This document shows, one piece after another, positions 1 to 7,261 of a stretch of 57,292 nt of DNA; positions within the stretch are counted from its first letter, which is position 1, and every line of letters starts with the position of its first letter. The DNA comes from Seleniivibrio sp. GTDB taxonomy: Bacteria > Chrysiogenota > Deferribacteres > Deferribacterales > Geovibrionaceae. The notes beneath the pieces were generated by a model. The model saw only the letters and a program-made list of their open reading frames with translations. It had not been told where the DNA came from and made no database searches. The stretch lies in assembly GCF_021209385.1 (NCBI RefSeq), contig NZ_JAJOIL010000014.1:1-57292 (forward strand), in the 5' to 3' direction. Position numbers and translations under genes: made by a program.

Positions 1-91
1 CAGACTGTCTTAATTCGTCGGTCCACTATAGTTGAATATCTGGGTGAGTTGTGGTCTGACATAAAGAATTGTCAGCTCTGACGGCAGATGT

Positions 92-880
92 TTGAAATTG
101 CATGTTTCCGGTCCAAAAGGACAAGAAGTAGCCTACTGCAAGGATAAAGTTGATGCCAAACTTCGGATGCTGGCTGATTACAGTGAAATCAGTATTGATG
201 GTGTCAGGATTAAGAGCAGGAAAAACGGTAGGATAAGCATTTCTAGAGTAAGAATAGGCCTTAACAAGCTTTATGAAAAATACATGCAGAAGTTTGTAGA
301 TTACAGTTTTAATCTGCAAGATCACACGTGTAGCAGACTATTCCGCATGATTCATCGAGACAGAAAGCTTATGAGGCTGTTTGTAGATGCGCCGGAGTCG
401 AATGACAGCAAATACAATTACATTGGCGGGCTTTTGGTGCATACCTGTGAGCTTTTTGAGACAGCAGCACTTTTTGCGAAGATGGATCGCATTGGAAAAT
501 ATATAAATTATGACCGTCTCATCACGGGCATTCTGCTTGTTAATATTGGAAAATCCAAGTGTTACAGGATGACAGAGCGAGGCTTTCAGGTCACGCACAC
601 GGGGCTTTATATCGGTGCTGTTTCTTCATCGCACAAGATATTGTTAGAGAACGCTGCCAAGATGATTGAGATTGATGAATCCGTTCTTCAAAAACTTGAA
701 AATATCATTCTTCATCATTCAGCTGATGGGAATGTGCTGGCGAGGTCTGTTGAAGCGCGGATTATTTATGACTTGCAGAATGACAGAGTAACAGAGGTGC
801 GAAAGAATATGCAGTTCCATCGGCGCGTGGTGTCATGTTCAATATGGAATATGAGCGATGATAGTTCTGATGTTGGGTAG
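92..880 (+). CDS. Degenerate YhaM-like OB-fold/HD-domain protein
   Basis: The protein has a short OB-fold-like N-terminus (about residues 1-55) and then an HD-type region. The stretch RKLMRLFVDAP followed by GGLLVHT (about residues 90-117) matches the layout of YhaM-type 3'-5' exoribonucleases. The metal-binding His-Asp doublet expected before IGK is replaced by Val-Asn (LLVNIGK), although the later ILHHS and a distal Asp remain, so the phosphohydrolase is probably inactive. The start is uncertain. A TTG at 92 is the likeliest codon; the frame is open back to 65, where a TAA closes it. There is no good ribosome binding site and the OB fold looks shortened, so this may be the 3' part of a damaged gene. 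It lies in the AT-rich integrated element. A TraI_2-type HD domain is the main alternative. Confidence 0.5.
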   Translation: MKLHVSGPKGQEVAYCKDKVDAKLRMLADYSEISIDGVRIKSRKNGRISISRVRIGLNKLYEKYMQKFVDYSFNLQDHTCSRLFRMIHRDRKLMRLFVDAPESNDSKYNYIGGLLVHTCELFETAALFAKMDRIGKYINYDRLITGILLVNIGKSKCYRMTERGFQVTHTGLYIGAVSSSHKILLENAAKMIEIDESVLQKLENIILHHSADGNVLARSVEARIIYDLQNDRVTEVRKNMQFHRRVVSCSIWNMSDDSSDVG

Positions 881-1538
881 AGTTGGGATTGTTTTGGGTG
901 CCAACTGGGCATACGCTGCCCAATATTGGGTTACATGAACCCCCGTCCTGTGCGGTTAGTTAACACTGAATTTCAGAGTAGAAATGAGTATGAAATAATA
1001 GTTGTTAAAATAATTAAATACAAAACCATATAGTTTGAATTATGAGATAATGTTAAGAATTTTTAGCAACCAGTTAGCAGCTCCGTGAACGCCTGCCGGC
1101 GTTCCTGCAAACGCCGCTCGGCGTTTCTAGAAACGCCAGCGTTATCCAGTATTATATACTTCGTATGTTTTACAGTTTCTATTTCGAGCGAAAGCGATTT
1201 CTATTTCTCCATTTTTTAAAATAAAACAATTGATTTCTATGCAAACGAATTTTAGTCGGTGTAAAAATCAACAGTATTCGTATTCGGTTTTCCGGAAAAG
1301 ATTTATATGCGAACTAAAATTTTAGCTGTCAGTAATGTCATCCATTGATAAATGGTTTTTCCCTATGGCACGGCGTTGAAACTCTGGTATGGCGTTGTGA
1401 GTGGCTATGAGCCTGTATGAGACGAAAAATAGCTTGCGAGTTGGAAGTTTTGTGTTTATGGATGCAAATTGCGTTAGAAGCGAAAATACGGAGAATAGAA
1501 AATTCACGCTGAAATAAGCACATTTTAACTAGTAGTTA
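881..1538. other. AT-rich intergenic stretch within the integrated element
   Basis: No convincing gene is seen in these 658 bases. Two short overlapping minus-strand reading frames around 1322-1523 lack a ribosome binding site and family features. The stretch holds the GC-rich hairpin cluster at 1087-1137 and otherwise AT-rich sequence. Confidence 0.5.
1087..1137. repeat. Tandem palindromic GAACGCC/AAACGCC hairpins
   Basis: Two perfect 7-bp-stem hairpins lie in series. The first is GAACGCC (1087-1093), TGCC, GGCGTTC (1098-1104). The second is AAACGCC (1109-1115), GCTC, GGCGTTT (1120-1126). A third AAACGCC half follows at 1131-1137. The period is 22 bp, and the block stands out as GC-rich in an AT-rich neighbourhood. 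There is no T-run, so it is not a classical terminator. Confidence 0.6.
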
Positions 1539-2567
1539 TTAAATAGTGCTTTCAATCTCAGTCATATTATTCTTAATAATGAGCTTTTCGCTGGAACACC
1601 AAGTTTTACCTGCTTTTTTTGCAATGAGTTGTCCTCGGTTTACCATGACACGAAGAGAGTCTGCTGTGTAGCCCATAGATGGCGCAATATCTGCAATAGG
1701 GCTGATTTTTACGCCTCTATTCTCAAGAGTATTGCATATGAAAGTGTCTAAACTATAAAGAAGAGAATCATAGATAATGCCCGTCATAAGCTCTGCGTTG
1801 CCTTCATCATTTATCAGGTTGTCAATCCTGTAAAATGAATCTCTGAAATTCAGGCTATTTCCAAGTTTTGAGTCGAACTCTTCAAGTGCGGCATAATATT
1901 TGTTTCTGTCGTTATCTGCTCCTTTGATGATAACGGGAGGTAATCCCGATGCAATAAGCATGCAGTTCAGGAATATTCTTCCGGTTCTGCCGTTGCCATC
2001 AGCGAAGGGATGTATCGCTTCGAAAAGACAATGAAGTTTCGCAATAGAGTTAATATATGTAGAGAGCTTTATCCCTCCTGCCATATAAGCCTTTCTCGAC
2101 TTTATGATATGTTCAAGGAAATGATTTTTTATGAGATACTCAATGTCAACGTAGTCTGGCGGAGTGTGTTTTGAGCCTGTTATTACGATATGATCTCTGC
2201 GGAAACCGGTGTCGTTGTCGCCTTGGCGCAGAGTGGAGTTGATGGTTTTGATGATTGCTGGGGTAAGGAACGAGTCTGTTTTGTCCACGTAGTCGTTGTA
2301 TGCGAGTCCGTAGAATGTATTGGCAGCTTGGTGGTAGTTGACAGCTTTGTCAACATCGTCACTATTGTTTTTATATTTCTTATTGCTGAACACATCTTGG
2401 AGTGATTTCTTATCTACGAAATATCCTTCGATTAATATAGAGTTTCTTGTCTCTTCTGTGAGCAGATACAGCCATTCGTTATTGGTTACGACTGGCGAAG
2501 ATATGCTGCCGAGTTTATTCAGTAAGGAGAGGCGAGGGTTTAAGAGTTCATCTGAAATGTTTTGCAT
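1539..2567 (-). CDS. Fic/DOC-family protein (predicted AMPylating enzyme, class II)
   Basis: This 342-residue protein carries the complete Fic motif HPFADGNGRTGR at residues 186-197, with the catalytic His186 and the nucleotide-binding Gly/Arg residues intact. Fic proteins usually transfer AMP from ATP to a Ser, Thr or Tyr hydroxyl of a target. An SxxxEG sequence at residues 43-48 (Ser43, Glu47, Gly48) fits the inhibitory helix motif of class II Fic proteins, so the enzyme is probably auto-inhibited. The C-terminal 60 residues look like a winged-helix DNA-binding domain, common in this subfamily. It stands alone in the element with no antitoxin gene beside it, which suits built-in inhibition. 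The ribosome binding site is weak (GAGCGTAAC). Four TTGTTACG-type sites lie just upstream, so the protein may regulate itself or be regulated there. Confidence 0.93.
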   Translation of the reverse strand: MQNISDELLNPRLSLLNKLGSISSPVVTNNEWLYLLTEETRNSILIEGYFVDKKSLQDVFSNKKYKNNSDDVDKAVNYHQAANTFYGLAYNDYVDKTDSFLTPAIIKTINSTLRQGDNDTGFRRDHIVITGSKHTPPDYVDIEYLIKNHFLEHIIKSRKAYMAGGIKLSTYINSIAKLHCLFEAIHPFADGNGRTGRIFLNCMLIASGLPPVIIKGADNDRNKYYAALEEFDSKLGNSLNFRDSFYRIDNLINDEGNAELMTGIIYDSLLYSLDTFICNTLENRGVKISPIADIAPSMGYTADSLRVMVNRGQLIAKKAGKTWCSSEKLIIKNNMTEIESTI

Positions 2568-2568
2568 C

Positions 2569-2662
2569 TTGTTACGCTCGTAAAGGCAGTTTTAATGTAA
2601 CTGACTATATTGTAACAAAATTGTCCTTGTTACGCTAGAGATAAATTTATCAAACGTAACAA
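2569..2662. promoter_or_regulatory. Cluster of four TTGTTACG-type sites upstream of fic
   Basis: TTGTTACG occurs at 2569-2576 and 2627-2634. Its reverse complement CGTAACAA is at 2655-2662, and the one-mismatch TGTAACAA is at 2611-2618. The sites thus form two inverted pairs within 94 bp directly upstream of the fic start. This is the arrangement expected of an operator bound by a dimeric regulator, which could be the C-terminal domain of the Fic protein itself. The rest of the gap to 3058 holds AT-rich sequence and the terminator at 2912-2944. Confidence 0.5.
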
Positions 2663-2911
2663 AGAACGAGAGGCGCAAATTATTTCATAAGTATTTTGAC
2701 TGTAATCTCTATTTTGTGAGATTAGCTTTGAATCTAGCTTCAGTTAAGATGGCGTTGTTAATTACGTTGAAGCAGTTCATGAAGAAACATAAATAATATT
2801 GCCTTCAGTGTCAAAACGAAATTAATTGCGTATTGATACCTATATTTCCGTTTAATAAGCAATATATTACATGTTGATATGTTAATTTTTGCGTTGGGTT
2901 GAATATTTAAA

Positions 2912-2944
2912 CAAAAAAAAGCACCGGATCGCTCCAGTGCTTTT
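2912..2944 (-). terminator. Rho-independent terminator downstream of the excisionase-like gene
   Basis: The stem pairs AAGCAC with GTGCTT, has one C-A mismatch, then pairs GGA with TCC around a TCGC loop. Read on the minus strand it is followed by a run of eight T, so it ends transcription from the excisionase-like gene. The four T on the plus side could also support weaker termination the other way. Confidence 0.8.
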
Positions 2945-3058
2945 ATGAATGTATTCTTTATATTTATTAATTATTGTGTTGCTATTTTTCAATTTAGTAT
3001 TTTCAACTTTCAAAATGAAAATTGGTGTCTAAACAATATTTATGTTTAGCGTATATTG

Positions 3059-3376
3059 TTAATAATGTTTGGGTTTCTTAGACTCTATCTTGTTGAGATA
3101 GGTCTGCAGGTCTTTTGCCGTGTAAAAAACGTTTCCGCCATCTTTACGGTAGCTAGGACCTCGGCCGATACACCGCCATTTTGCGAGATTCGCAGGAGTG
3201 GTGTGTAAAAACACAGCAGTTTCCTCGATGCTGAATGTTGCATCAATTCGAGAAAATTTCTGCTGATTGGTAATTTCAGCAATGAGCTGATGAGACAGTT
3301 CGCAAAATTTCCTATCGATATAGGAATTGTGTTTGCGCATAATAATGCGCACGATGCGTAGGAACAAAATATTCAT
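3059..3376 (-). CDS. Small helix-turn-helix protein, excisionase/AlpA-like
   Basis: The protein is 105 residues with this start. Its C-terminal 55 residues (FSIEETAVFLHTTPANLAKW through the YRKDGG wing to FYTAKDLQTYLNK) have the MerR/AlpA-type helix-turn-helix layout of excisionases. The start at 3376 is chosen because AGGCGGAG lies six bases before the ATG; a longer frame reaches 3478 without a ribosome binding site. It lies downstream of the integrase on the same strand, with a 210-bp gap. It is expected to bind DNA and direct excision or regulate the integrase. This is inferred from fold and neighbours. Confidence 0.7.
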   Translation of the reverse strand: MNILFLRIVRIIMRKHNSYIDRKFCELSHQLIAEITNQQKFSRIDATFSIEETAVFLHTTPANLAKWRCIGRGPSYRKDGGNVFYTAKDLQTYLNKIESKKPKHY

Positions 3377-3586
3377 ATGTCGCTCCGCCTGAAACGCATA
3401 ACATATTAATATTGCTAGATAAATTTTGTTGTGGTGTTTTTGTATTGTTATAATGTTGAATATGAAACGGTCAGACATCTAGTGTCCGCTTAAAGACGCA
3501 ACCTTGTGCGTTTATTCGCCGTAGCGATTCCACCCCGTTGAGCTGGTGGTTATACGTGTCCTCAATGAAATTGATGACTTCATATT

Positions 3587-4729
3587 TTAGTCCGATTTGT
3601 CTTGTTTGTCAATGCGTTTCTTGACAATAAGCTCGCTCATTTCTCTAAGTCTTGCAGGGTTGACATGTGTATATTTTAATGTTGTTTTTGCGTCTTTATG
3701 TGTCATTAGAGCCATGATATCTCTCATTTCGGTTTGATTAAAGTGGAGTTGTGTTGCAAAATTATGACGGAGATCGTGTAGTCTGAAATTTGTTAATCCA
3801 GCCATTTTTTTAATTTTTTTCCAATGTTTTGAGATGTTTACCCAGTTTTTACCGTTTTTGGACGTGAAGACAAATTCTGAGTCTGAGCCATTTGCCATTT
3901 GTTCGGCTAAAACAGTTTGGGCAGCAGAGTTAAGTACGATTGTATCAAGGGAACCGTCCTTGTTGGTGAACTGTATAGTCCATAGATGCGTATCTATCTG
4001 TGACCACGTGAGATTGAGAATAACAGATTTGCGCATGCCAGTATGGAGATACAGAGTGACCATATTGGCTATTGTTTTGTTTTTGTACTCGGCGAGAACA
4101 TTTAATAGAGCGTCAGTTTGTTTGTCATTAAGATACCGTATTAATGTGTTATCGTATTTTGCCAACTTTAAATAGTGAAAATCTGCGGGATTGTTTTTTA
4201 AAAAATTATGCTGATATTTTAGGTAATTAAATATTTGTCGTATGATTTTAATATGGTGCTCAGCGGTGGCAGGAGCCATGGTCTTGCCGCGCTCAGTTAC
4301 AGAGTTCATTAAGTTATTATAGAATTTCTGTACAAGAGCAGGTGTTATCTCGTTTAGGTATTTATTGCCAATCGCTGGGAGAATTCTATGATTTAATCGG
4401 CTTATATCAGTCTTAATACTGCGTTTATTTATAGAGTCTTTGATATATAGACCTGCAGCTTCTTCAAATGTCATAGTTGAGGCAATATCTTTAGTAATAC
4501 CGTGCTCTCTTAATTTCATGTGGTCAGATCTGATTCCATAAGCTGTTTCAGGCTTATGTCCTTCGGAAGCCCAGCCTATTTTTGTTCTTTTAGATTTATA
4601 TTTGCCGTCTGAGCCTTTAATCTTTTCAGAAAAATAGTAGCATTTGTCTGGCTTGCCATTGTGTAGCTTTGTTGTTGATTGATAAAAGACTATGCCGGGA
4701 TATTTAGTAGTGACAAATTTTACACTCAT
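3587..4729 (-). CDS. Tyrosine recombinase (integrase) of a tRNA-targeted element
   Basis: This 380-residue phage-type integrase has an N-terminal arm-binding region, a SAM-like core-binding domain (about residues 80-180) and a C-terminal catalytic domain. The catalytic residues are visible: Arg in TGMRKSVILNL, His-x-x-Arg in LHDLRHNFATQL, a late His in LTHKDAKTTL and the nucleophilic Tyr in KYTHVNP. It would recombine attP with a site in the nearby tRNA-Arg gene. The ATG at 4729 is preferred over 4741 because GAGGT lies five bases before it. It points away from the tRNA into the element, the usual arrangement. The gene is AT-rich compared with the core genome beyond 5,000. Confidence 0.93.
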   Translation of the reverse strand: MSVKFVTTKYPGIVFYQSTTKLHNGKPDKCYYFSEKIKGSDGKYKSKRTKIGWASEGHKPETAYGIRSDHMKLREHGITKDIASTMTFEEAAGLYIKDSINKRSIKTDISRLNHRILPAIGNKYLNEITPALVQKFYNNLMNSVTERGKTMAPATAEHHIKIIRQIFNYLKYQHNFLKNNPADFHYLKLAKYDNTLIRYLNDKQTDALLNVLAEYKNKTIANMVTLYLHTGMRKSVILNLTWSQIDTHLWTIQFTNKDGSLDTIVLNSAAQTVLAEQMANGSDSEFVFTSKNGKNWVNISKHWKKIKKMAGLTNFRLHDLRHNFATQLHFNQTEMRDIMALMTHKDAKTTLKYTHVNPARLREMSELIVKKRIDKQDKSD

Positions 4730-4814
4730 AACACACCTCATATTGAAAATATAGGAGTATTTGAGTTTTTCTCAATAGAAAACTGTTTATTTTACAATAA
4801 AATACGAAGAAATT

Positions 4815-4834
4815 ATTTGCGCCATATTTGCGCC
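4815..4834. repeat. Tandem ATTTGCGCC repeats between integrase and tRNA
   Basis: ATTTGCGCC occurs at 4815-4823 and 4826-4834, an 11-bp step or about one helical turn. The reverse complement GGCGCAAAT appears at 2672-2680. Short direct repeats like these beside an integrase are candidate arm-type binding sites; that role is inferred. Confidence 0.4.
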
Positions 4835-4929
4835 AAAAAGGGTAATCCAGAGAAATTATCAGTAACTTAGAGTAATTTTGAATTTTTAGGATATTTTTGA
4901 TAAGTGATTGAAAACATTGGTAAAACAAA

Positions 4930-5003
4930 CGCCCCCGGCATGACTCGAACATGCGGCCTCTGGATTAGGAATCCATCGCTCTATCCGCCTGAGCTACGGG
5001 GGC
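4930..5003 (-). tRNA. tRNA-Arg (anticodon CCT)
   Basis: On the minus strand the sequence folds as a 74-base tRNA. The acceptor stem pairs GCCCCCG with CGGGGGC and the discriminator is G. The D-arm contains GCTCAGGCGGATAGAGC, the anticodon loop is TTCCTAA, and the T-arm contains the canonical TTCGAGTC. CCA is not encoded. A candidate promoter upstream has TTGACA and TATAGT with a short 15-bp spacer (minus strand, about 5016-5042). The 3' end faces the integrase, so this gene is the likely attachment site of the element. Confidence 0.96.
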
Positions 5004-5081
5004 GTGAAAGAAAAAACTATAGATTGAAGAAGTTTTTGTCAAGATATTTCTTTTTTCTGAAAAGTCTGCTATGTTGTTGCC

Positions 5082-6095
5082 ATGAAAAAACTAATACTTA
5101 TTATATTTCTCATTGTATCAACTATTTACAATTCTTTCGCAGAAGCTCCCGTAATAGAGAAAGATGTCATATCAAAGAGGATGGTCATGGTGGGTTTCCA
5201 TGCCACGGATTATAAGGACGAGGAGCTGAACGATCTGAAAGACCAGATAGAAAAAGGGCTTGTCGCAGGCGTTGTATTCTATGGCTACAATATCGAGTCC
5301 AGAAAACAGGTGAAGAGGCTTATCGCTGAGCTTAACAGACATAACCACTCCTTCATTCCTCTGCTCATGGCGGTGGACGAAGAGGGCGGGCGCGTGCAGA
5401 GGCTCACTGTGGACAAAGGATTCGTTGAGGAACCGACTGCGCAATACATCTCAAAGCACATGACACCCGATCAGGCTGAAAAGGTTTACGAGCTTACAGC
5501 CCGCGACCTTGCGGACGTCGGCTTCAATGTGAATTTTGCTCCGGTTATAGACCTCAACATCAATCCGTCGTCGCCTGTAATAGGTGCGATAGAGCGCAGT
5601 TACTCTGCGGATGTTGACACCGTTGTCGCATATGCAAAAGCGTTCATAAATGCGCACAGGAAATACGGAATAATTACCTGCCTCAAACACTTTCCCGGTC
5701 ACGGCAGTGCGAAAAAGGACTCACATCAGGGATTCACAGATGTTTCAACCACATGGAATGATATGGAGCTTGAGCCGTTTCAAAGGCTCATCGCAGATGG
5801 TTACGCTGACATGATAATGACGGCACACGTTTACAACTCAGGCATAGACCCTGATTACCCTGCGACGCTCTCAAAGAAGACCATATCGCTTTTACAGGAC
5901 ATGAACTACAAAGGGCTTGTTATAAGCGACGACCTCCAGATGGGCGCCATCACGGATAACTACAGTTTTGAGGACACGGTTAAGCTTGCTGTTGAAGCCG
6001 GAAACAATATCCTGTTGTTCTCAAACTACTTTTTTTATGAGAAGCATTATCCCGAAAAAGTGCGTCAGGTTCTCGGAATACCTATTAATCAATGA
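5082..6095 (+). CDS. Secreted glycoside hydrolase family 3 beta-N-acetylhexosaminidase (NagZ-like)
   Basis: This 337-residue single-domain GH3 protein has the hallmark KHFPGHG at residues 202-208, an Asp213-x-His215 pair that acts as general acid/base in NagZ-type enzymes, and the nucleophile Asp283 in ISDDLQMG. Such enzymes remove beta-linked N-acetylglucosamine from muropeptides during cell-wall recycling. Residues 1-20 form a signal peptide ending SFA, so it acts in the periplasm or as a lipid-free secreted protein, whereas classical NagZ is cytoplasmic. The ATG has little upstream Shine-Dalgarno sequence. It is the first core gene after the tRNA-Arg junction and stands alone, followed by the hairpin array at 6094-6227. 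Confidence 0.88.
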   Translation: MKKLILIIFLIVSTIYNSFAEAPVIEKDVISKRMVMVGFHATDYKDEELNDLKDQIEKGLVAGVVFYGYNIESRKQVKRLIAELNRHNHSFIPLLMAVDEEGGRVQRLTVDKGFVEEPTAQYISKHMTPDQAEKVYELTARDLADVGFNVNFAPVIDLNINPSSPVIGAIERSYSADVDTVVAYAKAFINAHRKYGIITCLKHFPGHGSAKKDSHQGFTDVSTTWNDMELEPFQRLIADGYADMIMTAHVYNSGIDPDYPATLSKKTISLLQDMNYKGLVISDDLQMGAITDNYSFEDTVKLAVEAGNNILLFSNYFFYEKHYPEKVRQVLGIPINQ

Positions 6096-6196
6096 AATAA
6101 TGACTTCCGTGTCATTATTTCACAACGTATTCATCAGGCAAAGCCTGACCGATACTCACACTCCACCAGTGTTTTACGTTGAACCGTAAAACACTG
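6094..6196. repeat. Array of three perfect intergenic hairpins
   Basis: Hairpin 1 pairs GAAATAATGAC (6094-6104) with GTCATTATTTC (6111-6121) and overlaps the stop codon of the hexosaminidase. Hairpin 2 pairs TCAGGC (6134-6139) with GCCTGA (6143-6148). Hairpin 3 pairs CAGTGTTTTACG (6167-6178) with CGTAAAACACTG (6185-6196) around a six-base loop. A terminator hairpin follows at 6205. All stems are perfect. Confidence 0.7.
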
Positions 6197-6204
6197 ACTC
6201 CGTG

Positions 6205-6227
6205 AGGCACATCCTTGTGCCTTTTTA
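6205..6227 (+). terminator. Rho-independent terminator before purS
   Basis: AGGCAC (6205-6210) pairs with GTGCCT (6217-6222) around ATCCTT and is followed by five T. It closes the hairpin array between the hexosaminidase and purS. Confidence 0.75.
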
Positions 6228-6326
6228 TTTGATTTTTTAATGACATGCCGTATGGTTTCTGATATAAAAAATCTTCCGATACAGGTGCGTCCAAAATCTG
6301 AAATAAACATATAAAAGGTGTCTTTA

Positions 6327-6560
6327 ATGAAAGCAAAAGTGTATGTCAGGCTTAAGAACGGCGTTCTCGACCCTCAGGGACAGACAATCCAAAGCTCAAT
6401 CGAAAGAATGGGTTATGAATTTGCGAAAGAGGTAAGGGTTGGCAAGGTCTTTGAAATAGAGGTTAAGGATGAATCCTGCCGTAAAGATCTTGAAAAGATA
6501 GCCTCCACAATGCTTGCAAACATGATCATCGAAGAATATTCCATAGAGTTTGAGGCGTAA
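6327..6560 (+). CDS. purS: Phosphoribosylformylglycinamidine synthase subunit PurS
   Basis: PurS is the small subunit that bridges PurQ and PurL in the FGAM synthase complex, step 4 of purine synthesis. The 77-residue length and [20 protein letters not shown] opening are typical of the family. The ATG at 6327 is chosen over a GTG at 6318 because AAAGG lies eight bases before it and family members begin here. It opens the purSQLF operon, two bases ahead of purQ. No PurR-type site or purine riboswitch fold was recognised in the leader, which instead holds the hairpin array. Confidence 0.95.
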   Translation: MKAKVYVRLKNGVLDPQGQTIQSSIERMGYEFAKEVRVGKVFEIEVKDESCRKDLEKIASTMLANMIIEEYSIEFEA

Positions 6561-6562
6561 GC

Positions 6563-7261
6563 ATGAAAGCCGGAGTAGTTGTTTTTCCGGGGTCCAACTG
6601 TGACCACGACTGCTATCACGTTTTAAAGCATGTCATCGGAGCCGAAACGGTTTTCCTGTGGCATAAGGACACTGACCTTCAGGGTGTTGACCTTGTTGTA
6701 TTTCCCGGCGGGTTCTCATACGGAGACTACCTGCGCTGCGGAGCTATCGCAAAGTTCTCTCCCATTGTTAACGAGGTCATAAAATTTGCCGAGAACGGCG
6801 GGCATGTGCTTGGTATCTGCAACGGATTTCAGGTGCTTACCGAATCCGGTCTGCTTCCCGGCGCGCTGATGCGCAACAAAGGTCTGAAATTCAAATGCGA
6901 ATATCTGAACCTACGAGTGGACAACTCCGACACACCCTATACCAGTATGTATGCTGACGGAGAGGTCATCAGCATTCCGATAGCTCATGCCGACGGCAAT
7001 TACTATATTGACGAAGAGGGCATGAAGGAGCTTGAGGATAACAATCAGATAGTGTTCCGCTATTGCGATGAGAATGGAACAGCGGAAAACGACAGCAACC
7101 CCAACGGCTCGCTGGGCAACATCGCCGGAATCATAAACAAAAAGGGCAACGTTCTGGGCATGATGCCCCACCCTGAAAGGTGTGCGGAAGGCGTTATGCA
7201 GACCCGCGACGGATACTTCCTTTTTGAATCAATAGCAAAATTCATCGGGGGCTTAAAATGA
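6563..7261 (+). CDS. purQ: Phosphoribosylformylglycinamidine synthase subunit PurQ (glutaminase)
   Basis: This 232-residue class I glutamine amidotransferase supplies ammonia to PurL. The nucleophile Cys lies in [10 protein letters not shown] and the His/Glu pair in [10 protein letters not shown] near the C-terminus. The N-terminal [12 protein letters not shown] is characteristic of PurQ. Its last four bases overlap the purL start, which suggests translational coupling. Confidence 0.97.
   Translation: MKAGVVVFPGSNCDHDCYHVLKHVIGAETVFLWHKDTDLQGVDLVVFPGGFSYGDYLRCGAIAKFSPIVNEVIKFAENGGHVLGICNGFQVLTESGLLPGALMRNKGLKFKCEYLNLRVDNSDTPYTSMYADGEVISIPIAHADGNYYIDEEGMKELEDNNQIVFRYCDENGTAENDSNPNGSLGNIAGIINKKGNVLGMMPHPERCAEGVMQTRDGYFLFESIAKFIGGLK

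Noticed and set aside
899-975. Integron attC-like sequence (GTTAGTT and AAC pieces)
   Set aside because: The core bases occur, but no paired R/L box folding or adjacent cassette structure could be made out.
1322-1523. Two overlapping 61-residue minus-strand frames
   Set aside because: They overlap in different frames, have no start signal and show no family features; likely chance openings in AT-rich DNA.
3480-3586. Structured element between integrase and excisionase-like genes (CCACC/GGTGG pairing)
   Set aside because: Short imperfect stems only; too little to name a site or RNA.
4904-5215. Plus-strand frame across the tRNA-Arg gene
   Set aside because: It runs through the tRNA and into the hexosaminidase start; a shadow with no coding support.
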